From: Streptomyces armeniacus
GTDB taxonomy: Bacteria > Actinomycetota > Actinomycetes > Streptomycetales > Streptomycetaceae
Direction: 5' to 3'
DNA length: 64,000 bases
Assembly (NCBI RefSeq): GCF_003355155.1
Contig: NZ_CP031320.1
Span: 1,536,369-1,600,368, forward strand
Part shown: positions 29,253 through 35,616 of the stretch, in pieces
How the letters are laid out: each line of letters begins with the position of its first letter
Numbering within the stretch: the first letter of the stretch is position 1
Notes under the pieces: model-generated
What the model saw: only the letters and a program-made list of their open reading frames with translations
The model's database searches: none
What the model was told of the DNA's origin: nothing
Translations under genes and position numbers: made by a program

Positions 29253-30302
29253 TTGAGCGACGGCGGAGGCGGGGCAAGCGGACGGGTGGCGAGGCGTCAG
29301 GTCACCGTGGGCGTCGTGCTGTTGGCCGCCCTGGGCCTGCTGGTCGCGGGCGTCTTCGCGGTGCCTTCCTGGCGCTGCGAGCTGACGGGCTGTGAGAAGC
29401 CCAGCCGTTCCAAGGAGCGCCCGAGCGGGCCCGCCACCCGGACCATCAGCCCCCAGGCCGCCGCCACCAGGGGCGGTTACGTCGCCCTGGGCGATTCGTA
29501 CTCCGCCGGCGTGGGCGTGCAGACCGACGGCGACGGAGACGACGACGGGAAGGGCGCGGACGAGGAGTGCCTGCGGCACGCCGCGGCGTTCTACCACGAC
29601 GTCACAAGGGCGTTCAGGTTCCCCGGCGGCTCCTCGTTCTGGGCCTGCAGCGGCGCCACGACCACCGAAGTGCTGAAGGGGAAGGACGGGCGGCTCCCGC
29701 AGACGGACCGGGTCAGCGCCAAGACCAGTCTGGTGACGCTGAGCATCGGCGGAAACGACGCCGGATTCACCAAGGTGCTCACCCGCTGCCTGGCGGAGGT
29801 GCTGATGGGCAGCTGCCGCGGCCAAGGCGACGAGATTGCCGAACGGCTGGACGAGCTGGCGAAGTCGCTGCCCGAGGTGATCGGACGTATCACCGCCCGC
29901 GCGCCGAACGCCCGCGTGCTCGTGGTGGGTTATCCGCGCATGTTCTCGGACGATCCCAAAGACGGCGTGGCGACCATCAGCGAGGACGATCAGCGATGGC
30001 TCAACGAACGCACTCGCGAAGTCGATAACGTCATCAAGCAAAGCGCCCGCAATGCCGACCGGAAGCTCGTCAAGGCGGGAAAGCGGGGGAGCGTCGAGTT
30101 CATTGACGCCTACAACGCATTTGACGGACACGAAACCGGGACTTCACAACCGTATGTCAACGGGTTGAAGTTCAATCTGCGCGCCCTGTCCGCCGAATCG
30201 CGGAGTTTCCACCCCACCGAGAAAGGCCACCGGGCGCTGGCCAGGCTGGTCACCAAGCAGATCAAGGAAGGGCCGGGCAGGCCGTTCGTCGTGAAGTCGT
30301 GA
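29253..30302 (+). CDS. SGNH/GDSL hydrolase with N-terminal membrane anchor
   Basis: The 349-residue protein has a hydrophobic anchor at residues ~17-36 (VTVGVVLLAALGLLVAGVFAV) and an extracytoplasmic GDSL-type esterase domain. Block I is YVALGDSYSAGVGV, block III is LSIGGNDAGF, and the catalytic pair is in SFHPTEKGHRALA. Three cysteine-containing segments suggest disulfides. The TTG start at 29253 has GGGGAGGGGAG upstream. It lies alone on the plus strand inside the cluster, divergent from TEII and convergent with the hydrolase gene. It may be an unrelated secreted lipase/esterase rather than a pathway enzyme. Confidence 0.88.
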   Translation: MSDGGGGASGRVARRQVTVGVVLLAALGLLVAGVFAVPSWRCELTGCEKPSRSKERPSGPATRTISPQAAATRGGYVALGDSYSAGVGVQTDGDGDDDGKGADEECLRHAAAFYHDVTRAFRFPGGSSFWACSGATTTEVLKGKDGRLPQTDRVSAKTSLVTLSIGGNDAGFTKVLTRCLAEVLMGSCRGQGDEIAERLDELAKSLPEVIGRITARAPNARVLVVGYPRMFSDDPKDGVATISEDDQRWLNERTREVDNVIKQSARNADRKLVKAGKRGSVEFIDAYNAFDGHETGTSQPYVNGLKFNLRALSAESRSFHPTEKGHRALARLVTKQIKEGPGRPFVVKS

Positions 30303-30323
30303 GCCCGCGGCCCGTCGGGCCCT

Positions 30324-31424
30324 TCAGCCCCGTGCCCGCGCCCCCGGAGCGGCCAGCCGCCGCTGGAGCCGTCTGGCCCCCAGCAGCAGGCCCAGCGCGG
30401 CGCTCTGCGGCCCGCGCACGCCCCGTATCTCGAACAGCGAGCGCAGGCACCACAGCTGCGTCTCCGCGACGTGCCGCGGCGAGCCGTGCACGTCGTCGTG
30501 CACCAGCAGCCGTACGTCCTTCACCCGGCGCGGCAGGGTCGCGGCCTCCGCCGCCGGAATGATCTCGTCCCGCGAGCTGGCCACGTACCGCAGCGGGATG
30601 TCCAGCGCCGCCAGCTGGCCGTCGGTGAGCGCGAGTTCGGCCAGCCCGCCGCGTACGTCCGCCGGCTCCCGGCCGCTCATGTGCGCCAGCGTGTCGACGG
30701 TGACGCGCGGAATCCGGTCCTGCCAGGCCGCGTCCGTGAAGAACTCCGAGACCGGTGCCCCCGTGGTGACGACGCCCCGTATCCTGCTGTCGTCCACGGC
30801 ACAGCGCAGCGCCATGTGCCCGCTGAAGCTGAGCGTCATCGCGTACGTCTGTGACACGTCGGCCCGTTCGCCGACCGCGTCCAGCACCGAGGACAGCATC
30901 TGCCAGCTCTTGCCGCCGTAGCGCAGGGTGTTCTCGCCGACGCCGGGCAGCTCGGTGACGACGCCCGCCATGCCGAGCCGCCCGATCCGCGCCAGCACCG
31001 GACCCCACTGCTCCTTCACGGACACGATGCCGCCCATGACGACGAGCAGCGGCCGCGGTTCGGCCGCGGACAGCCCGCTCGTCCAGCAGCGGACGCGGCC
31101 GTCCGGCAGGTCCAGATCCAGCCGTTCGACACCGGGGTGCGCGGCCCGCCACACGTCGAACGCCTCGGCGCAGCTGTCCTGCGCGCGCTGCCGCCCGGGT
31201 CCGTCGACGTACGGAAAGCGGGCCATGGCGTAGTGCCGGCACGCCTCCAGGTGGCGGCCGCCGTCGCGCAGCGCGTCGCCCGCGCGCGTCCACTCGCCGG
31301 CCCAGGAGCCGGTGCCGTCGCCGGCGTCGGTGCGGATACGGGCGAGCAGCTCCCGGTAGCCCTTGATCTTCTGGCTGCGGGCGTGGACGATCACGAACTG
31401 CTTGAGTTCGGCCAGGTCGTTCAC
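30324..31424 (-). CDS. Alpha/beta hydrolase, FrsA-like; candidate tetronate acyl-eliminating enzyme
   Basis: The 366-residue protein has a helical N-terminal ~125 residues and a hydrolase domain starting at RPLLVVMGGIVSVKEQWGP. The nucleophile region reads TLSFSGHMALRCA, an SxSG variant of GxSxG. Late motifs are YVASSRDEIIPAAEA and LLVHDDVHGSPRHVAE, with the probable acid and histidine. GTG at 31424 overlaps the acyltransferase stop. In agglomerin-type pathways a hydrolase in this position (Agg5-like) eliminates acetate from acetylated tetronate to give the exocyclic double bond; assignment here is by context. Confidence 0.8.
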   Translation of the reverse strand: MNDLAELKQFVIVHARSQKIKGYRELLARIRTDAGDGTGSWAGEWTRAGDALRDGGRHLEACRHYAMARFPYVDGPGRQRAQDSCAEAFDVWRAAHPGVERLDLDLPDGRVRCWTSGLSAAEPRPLLVVMGGIVSVKEQWGPVLARIGRLGMAGVVTELPGVGENTLRYGGKSWQMLSSVLDAVGERADVSQTYAMTLSFSGHMALRCAVDDSRIRGVVTTGAPVSEFFTDAAWQDRIPRVTVDTLAHMSGREPADVRGGLAELALTDGQLAALDIPLRYVASSRDEIIPAAEAATLPRRVKDVRLLVHDDVHGSPRHVAETQLWCLRSLFEIRGVRGPQSAALGLLLGARRLQRRLAAPGARARG

Positions 31425-32143
31425 GGTGTCACCGCTTCCCGGGCAGCGGACAGGCCGGAAGGATCGTCGTCCGGACCGTCGTCCGGCTCCGGCGTGAACT
31501 CCTCCAGACGTTCCTTGACCCCGGTGAGTACGTCGGCGGCCTCCGCTCCGTCGATCACCCGGTGGTCGAAGGTCAGGCTGAGCCGCATCAGCGGCGCCGT
31601 GGTCAGCCGCCCGTCCCGTACGGCGGGCCGCTCCGCGACCTGTCCGAGGCCGAGCGTGACGGTCGTACCGCCTACCGAGTGGAACCCGTCGACCGGCCGG
31701 TGCCCCAGCGAGCTCACCGCGAACGTGCCGAACACCTCGGCCCGCCGCCGCAGCGGCCGTACGCCCAGCCGGTACAAGAGCGCGCCCAGCGGCGCCGGCA
31801 ACCGGTGCAGCGCGCGGGCGCCCGCGAACTCCGGCATGACGGCCGGGTCGCCGTCCCGGAAGTGGTCGATACGACGCTGGATTCCGGCCAGCGTGGACCG
31901 CTCCAGGCCGGGGAGTACGGCCGCCAGCACCACCCGTTGCCCGTCGAGTGTCTTGTCGAGGGCGAGCTTGCCGCTGACGCCGGGGTAGCGGGCCACGCGG
32001 GGCCGCAGCCGGCCGCGGACCGCCGCGTTGGCCTCCGGGTGCTCGGCGAGGGTACGGGCGGCGGCGTGCAGCACGTAGGCGACCAGGGAGTACGGGCGGC
32101 CGTGCGGGCGCATCGCGTCCCGGTGCCGCTGTACGCGCGTCAT
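31421..32143 (-). CDS. 2-oxoacid dehydrogenase E2-type acyltransferase (tetronate type), N-terminus unresolved
   Basis: The catalytic domain of dihydrolipoamide acyltransferase type is clear, ending with LTFDHRVIDGAEAADVL, where His and Asp are catalytic. In tetronate clusters this Agg4-like enzyme acetylates the primary hydroxyl of the tetronate. The first ATG is at 32143 (240 residues). Recognisable domain sequence continues upstream in the same frame (PLARQRRHTLHFLAEIRPF, FLDTDVD, to about 32240), then an Ala/Pro repeat, then the ACP stop codon TGA at 32336-32338. No ATG, GTG, TTG or CTG lies between the TGA and 32143. The gene is therefore either frameshifted near its start, or once was fused to the ACP, or uses readthrough. 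Confidence 0.8.
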   Translation of the reverse strand: MTRVQRHRDAMRPHGRPYSLVAYVLHAAARTLAEHPEANAAVRGRLRPRVARYPGVSGKLALDKTLDGQRVVLAAVLPGLERSTLAGIQRRIDHFRDGDPAVMPEFAGARALHRLPAPLGALLYRLGVRPLRRRAEVFGTFAVSSLGHRPVDGFHSVGGTTVTLGLGQVAERPAVRDGRLTTAPLMRLSLTFDHRVIDGAEAADVLTGVKERLEEFTPEPDDGPDDDPSGLSAAREAVTP

Positions 32144-32245
32144 GTCGACGTCGGTGTCGAGGAAGACGGGCGCGAACGGCCGTATCTCCGCGAGGAAGTG
32201 GAGCGTGTGGCGGCGCTGCCGGGCGAGCGGGCGGGGCGGCCACGC

Positions 32246-32335
32246 GAGGGCCGGTGCCGGTGGCCGCGCGGGGGCCGGTGCCGGTGGCCGCGCGGGGGCC
32301 GGTGCCGGTGGCCGCGCGGGGGCCGGTGCCGGCGC
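32246..32335. repeat. 24-bp tandem repeat encoding an Ala/Pro linker between ACP and acyltransferase
   Basis: The 24-base unit GGCCGGTGCCGGTGGCCGCG then CGGG is repeated about three and a half times between the ACP stop and the acyltransferase domain. In the minus-strand frame shared with both genes it encodes (APAPARPP)n, which resembles the flexible Ala/Pro linkers of E2 proteins. In the frame of a GTG at 32339 it encodes (GTGPRAAT)n, which does not reach the acyltransferase frame. Confidence 0.85.
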
Positions 32336-32563
32336 TCACGCGGAGGCCGCCAGCGCGTAGATGTCCTCGAGGCTGGACGCCTCCAGGGCGTCCGGCAGGG
32401 AGATGCGCTGCCCGGTGCGCTGTTCGAGCGCGGACAGCAGCGCCAGCATGTGCATCGAGTCCCAGGCGGACACCTCGTCCAGGTGCCGGGAGGCGTCCTC
32501 GATCGTCACCGGCAGGCCGAACTCGTCCTGCAGCAGCGTGATGAAGTCGTCGAGCGTGTTCAC
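32336..32563 (-). CDS. Stand-alone acyl carrier protein
   Basis: The 75-residue ACP carries the phosphopantetheine attachment serine in SAWDSMHMLALLSALE (about Ser36). In tetronate pathways such an ACP (Agg3-like) holds the glyceryl unit made by the FkbH protein. GTG at 32563 has a strong GGAGG site 9 bases upstream. The stop TGA at 32336 is in the same frame as the following acyltransferase. Confidence 0.92.
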   Translation of the reverse strand: MNTLDDFITLLQDEFGLPVTIEDASRHLDEVSAWDSMHMLALLSALEQRTGQRISLPDALEASSLEDIYALAASA

Positions 32564-32623
32564 GAAGCGGTACCTCCGCGGGCGGTGGTCGGTCGGGCGG
32601 TCGGAACGTCTTCGGCCGGAACC

Positions 32624-32665
32624 ATTGCGGGCGCACCGATTGCGGGCGCACCGATTCCGGGCGCG
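32624..32665. repeat. 15-bp tandem repeat between KAS III and ACP genes
   Basis: ATTGCGGGCGCACCG occurs twice perfectly (32624-32638 and 32639-32653) and a third time in degenerate form (ATTCCGGGCGCG). It is in the 125-base leader between the KAS III stop and the ACP ribosome binding site. Confidence 0.8.
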
Positions 32666-32688
32666 GAGCGAAGGCGGGGGACGCCGTG

Positions 32689-33720
32689 TCAGGACTTCTC
32701 CAGCGCGAATCCGGCCTTGATCCACTTGCTGGACTCGACGGCGATGCCCAGCGCCCGGTCGCCCTCGGTCAGTTGCGGCAGGGCGGCCTCGAGCTGGAAG
32801 AACGGCAGGGCGTTGCCCGTGTTGCCGGTCTCCACGACGCACGTGATCTCCCGCGCGCCGGGCAGGTCCAGGATCTCCGCGATGTGCGCGGTCATCCGGC
32901 CGGACAGCTGCGGCGGCAGCAGGTAGTCGATGTCGCCCTCGCTCCAGTCCAGTTCGTCGAGCAGCTCGTTGAGGATGTGCACGGCCATCTTCGGCACGGA
33001 CTCCTCGATCGCCTTGTAGTCCTCGCTGAGCGGCTGCCGTCCGCTGTCGCGGTCGCCGCGCCCGAACCACTCCACGATCTGCCCGGGCGCCCGGTTCAGC
33101 CCCACCAGCCGGTGGAACACGTGCCGTACGACGACCGAGCCCGGCGCCGGCTCCGTGCTCAGCACCAGCGCGCCCGCCCCGTCACCGAACAGCACGCCGT
33201 TGACCTGCTCGGCGGTGGGCAGGTCGTTCGGGTTGACGTTGAGGTCCGTGTGCTTGGCGCAGCTGTCCGCGCCCAGCACGAGCGCCGTACGGTACCGGCC
33301 GGACCGCAGCATCTGGTGCGCCACGTCGAGCGCCTGCACGGCGCCGCTGCAGCCCGACTGGAGCTGGTACGTGGGCACTCCGTCGATGCCGAGCCGTTCC
33401 GCGATCATGTTGATGGTGGCGGGCATCAGCCGGTCCGGCGTCGAGGTGCCCATGACCATCAGGTCCACCTCCCCGGCCGCGAGCCCCGCGTTCGTCAGGG
33501 CGCGCCTGCTCGCGGCCTCGCCCAGGTCGGTGAGGGTGTAGCGGAGTTCGCCGGTCTCCAGGTCGAGGGAGAAGTGCCGGGTGCGGGTGCCGATGAAGGT
33601 GTCGATCCACTGCTCCCAGACGGGGGACATGTGGAACCGGTGGGTCAGAGCGGCGTTGTCCACCGGCGGGCCCGGAAGGGCCGTGCCGACAGAGCGGATA
33701 TGGACCTCGGGGCCGTTCAT
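32689..33720 (-). CDS. KAS III (FabH)-like enzyme of tetronate assembly
   Basis: The 343-residue thiolase-fold protein has the nucleophile in YQLQSGCSGAVQALDVA and the Asn region ETGNTGNALPFF. Where housekeeping FabH has a Pro-His-Gln motif, this protein reads LLPPQLSG, so the usual catalytic His appears to be Pro; homologues should be checked. In RK-682 and agglomerin pathways the RkD/Agg1-like enzyme joins glyceryl-ACP to the beta-ketoacyl PKS chain and releases it as a tetronate. Start ATG at 33720 has GGGAGGG upstream. It heads the KAS III-ACP-acyltransferase-hydrolase gene set. Confidence 0.9.
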   Translation of the reverse strand: MNGPEVHIRSVGTALPGPPVDNAALTHRFHMSPVWEQWIDTFIGTRTRHFSLDLETGELRYTLTDLGEAASRRALTNAGLAAGEVDLMVMGTSTPDRLMPATINMIAERLGIDGVPTYQLQSGCSGAVQALDVAHQMLRSGRYRTALVLGADSCAKHTDLNVNPNDLPTAEQVNGVLFGDGAGALVLSTEPAPGSVVVRHVFHRLVGLNRAPGQIVEWFGRGDRDSGRQPLSEDYKAIEESVPKMAVHILNELLDELDWSEGDIDYLLPPQLSGRMTAHIAEILDLPGAREITCVVETGNTGNALPFFQLEAALPQLTEGDRALGIAVESSKWIKAGFALEKS

Positions 33721-33827
33721 GCTGATCCCTCCCGGTACGGGCCCGTGCGGGCCCAGGACAGGTCGAGGACCGGCACGGACGTCCGCGCCGGTGCCTCGCC
33801 TTCATCGTCAGCCGCGCCTCTAAAGTG

Positions 33828-33845
33828 GCCCTAGCCCACCCCTAG
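33828..33845 (-). promoter_or_regulatory. Candidate SARP operator upstream of the KAS III operon
   Basis: On the minus strand GCTAGGGGTGG is followed directly by GCTAGGGCCAC, an 11-base direct repeat of CTAGGG. A TTTAGA element, possibly a -10 box, begins a few bases downstream. This is the geometry of a SARP box overlapping -35. It overlaps the last codons of, or lies just beyond, the monooxygenase gene. Confidence 0.55.
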
Positions 33846-33846
33846 C

Positions 33847-35433
33847 TCATCCCCGTCCCACCTGCGCGTGCGCGTCCCCCGCGGCGGCCCCGTCCGTCTG
33901 CTCCGGCCCGAACCACCTGGTCAGGGCCGCCCGCAGGCCCGCGTCGCCGCTGCCGTCCGTGGCCCACGCCACTCGCCCGTCGGGGCGCAGCAGGAGCGCC
34001 GACGCGCCGATACGGGATGTGGGTCCGGCGGTGATCACGTCGACGCGGTCCGCCCACCCCGCGCAGGCCGCCGTACGGAGGCCGCGGCCTGACAGGTCGA
34101 TCAGCACGCCGCGGCCCGTGCGGAGTGCCTCCGTCGTGCTGCCGCTGCCGCTGCCGCTCCCGCTGCCGTCCGCCGTCTCCAGCGGCACGCCGCCGATCCG
34201 GTGGCCGGTCAGCGGGTGGGGCGGCGCGTCGGCGGCGTCGGCGGACGCGTCCGCGGCGGCCTCCCTCCCGAGGGCCTCCAGCGGGTAGCGCACGTCGAGC
34301 GCGCCGACCAGCTTCACCAGCCGCTCGTTGACCTCCGGGATGCCGATCAGCTCCGTCATCAACTCGCGCAGCGGGGCGACGTCCTCCATCGGGTGCATGA
34401 GCGCCGTCTGCGCCCGCGTCGAACGGCAGGCGCGCTCGCCCACCGGGTGCCGCTCGGTGTGGTAGCTGTCGAGCAGGCCGTCCGGTGCCCGGCCGCGTAC
34501 GGCGGCGGCCAGTTTCCAGCCGAGGTTGACGGCGTCCTCCAGGCCTGTGCTGAGGGCCTGGCCGCCGAGCGGGAACTGCACGTGCGCAGCGTCGCCCGCC
34601 AGGAACACCCGGCCCTTGCGGTAACGCTCCGCCTGCCGCGTCACGTTGAACCAGCGCGCCAGCCAGTGCGGCTCCAGCTGCGCGAACTCCAGGCCGCTCA
34701 GCTGCTTGATGTTCGCGGCCAGCTCCTCCACGGTGACCGGCGCCTCGCGGTCCGGCGCCTCCACGCCGAACGCGCCCGTGGACACCCGTACGGTGCCGGG
34801 ACCGGACGGCGCGACCGTGAACAGCCCGCCCGGGTACTGGTTCGTGCCGAGGTGCTGGAACAGCGCGTCGGTGGCCACCAGGTCGCCGGTGAGCCCGTAG
34901 AACGGCGCGTCCGTCCCGGGGAAGGCGATGCCCGCGAGGCGGCGCACCGTGCTGTCGGTGCCGTCGCAGCCCACGACGTAGGGGAAGCGCAGCGACTCCT
35001 CGCCCGCGCCGGCTGCTCCGCTCGTACGGACGCGTACGTCCACGCCGTCGCCGTCCTGCGTGAGCCCGGTGACCTCGCGGCCGCGGAGTACGCGGGCGCC
35101 GAGCTTGACCGCGTGCTCCTCCAGCCGCTGTTCGAGCATCGACTGCGGGACGGCGAAGTTGTATTCGCGGCGCTCGGACAGCCGCGTCGGGTCCAGCGGC
35201 AGGTGCGCGAACTGCGCCTGCGGCCACTCCAGGCCGTCGCCGCGCAGCGACTCCATGATGCCGCGGGCGGTGAGGAGTTCGACGACGGTCGGGTTGATGG
35301 CCATGCCGAGCGATTCCGTACGGGGCTCGGGAAGGCGTTCCAGTACGACGACCTCGACTCCGGCCAGGCGCAGCTCGCACGCGAGCATCAGACCGACCGG
35401 GCCGCGGCCGACGACGGCGACCTCAGCACTCAT
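33847..35433 (-). CDS. FAD-dependent aromatic-hydroxylase-type monooxygenase
   Basis: A 528-residue class A flavoprotein monooxygenase. The FAD-binding GxGxxG is VAVVGRGPVGLMLACEL, the DG motif is VVGCDGTDSTVRRLAG, and the GD motif is VFLAGDAAHVQFPLGG. The next block reads QALSTGLEDAVNLGWKLAA rather than the common QGMNTGIQDAHNL. The C-terminal thioredoxin-like domain is interrupted by a (GS)n run encoded near 34125-34170. It starts ATG at 35433 with AAGGAG upstream, between the PKS and the KAS III gene, and is a plausible tailoring enzyme of this pathway. Confidence 0.93.
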   Translation of the reverse strand: MSAEVAVVGRGPVGLMLACELRLAGVEVVVLERLPEPRTESLGMAINPTVVELLTARGIMESLRGDGLEWPQAQFAHLPLDPTRLSERREYNFAVPQSMLEQRLEEHAVKLGARVLRGREVTGLTQDGDGVDVRVRTSGAAGAGEESLRFPYVVGCDGTDSTVRRLAGIAFPGTDAPFYGLTGDLVATDALFQHLGTNQYPGGLFTVAPSGPGTVRVSTGAFGVEAPDREAPVTVEELAANIKQLSGLEFAQLEPHWLARWFNVTRQAERYRKGRVFLAGDAAHVQFPLGGQALSTGLEDAVNLGWKLAAAVRGRAPDGLLDSYHTERHPVGERACRSTRAQTALMHPMEDVAPLRELMTELIGIPEVNERLVKLVGALDVRYPLEALGREAAADASADAADAPPHPLTGHRIGGVPLETADGSGSGSGSGSTTEALRTGRGVLIDLSGRGLRTAACAGWADRVDVITAGPTSRIGASALLLRPDGRVAWATDGSGDAGLRAALTRWFGPEQTDGAAAGDAHAQVGRG

Positions 35434-35484
35434 GGTGGGCTCCTTCGGTGGTGTTGTGGTTCGGGTGTGGCTTCTTATCGGTCG

Positions 35485-35588
35485 TCAGGCGGCCACGCGG
35501 CCACGCGGTCACGCGGCCACGCGGTCAGGCGGTCAGGCGGTCAGGCGGCCACGCGGTCAGGCGGTCAGGCGGCCACGCGGTCAGGCGG
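35485..35588. repeat. 8-bp minisatellite between PKS and monooxygenase genes
   Basis: Thirteen consecutive copies of YCASGCGG (mostly CCACGCGG or TCAGGCGG) without interruption. The unit length is not a multiple of three and the array is non-coding. It lies in the ~180-base spacer between the PKS stop and the monooxygenase start. Confidence 0.92.
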
Positions 35589-35616
35589 CCGTCAGCCGGG
35601 CCGTCCGGCCTGGGTG

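Noticed and set aside
29253..30302. SGNH hydrolase as a tetronate pathway enzyme
   Set aside because: It has an N-terminal membrane anchor and predicted extracytoplasmic domain on the opposite strand to its neighbours; no known tetronate step needs it.
35485..35588. CRISPR array
   Set aside because: The 8-bp units are directly tandem without spacers.
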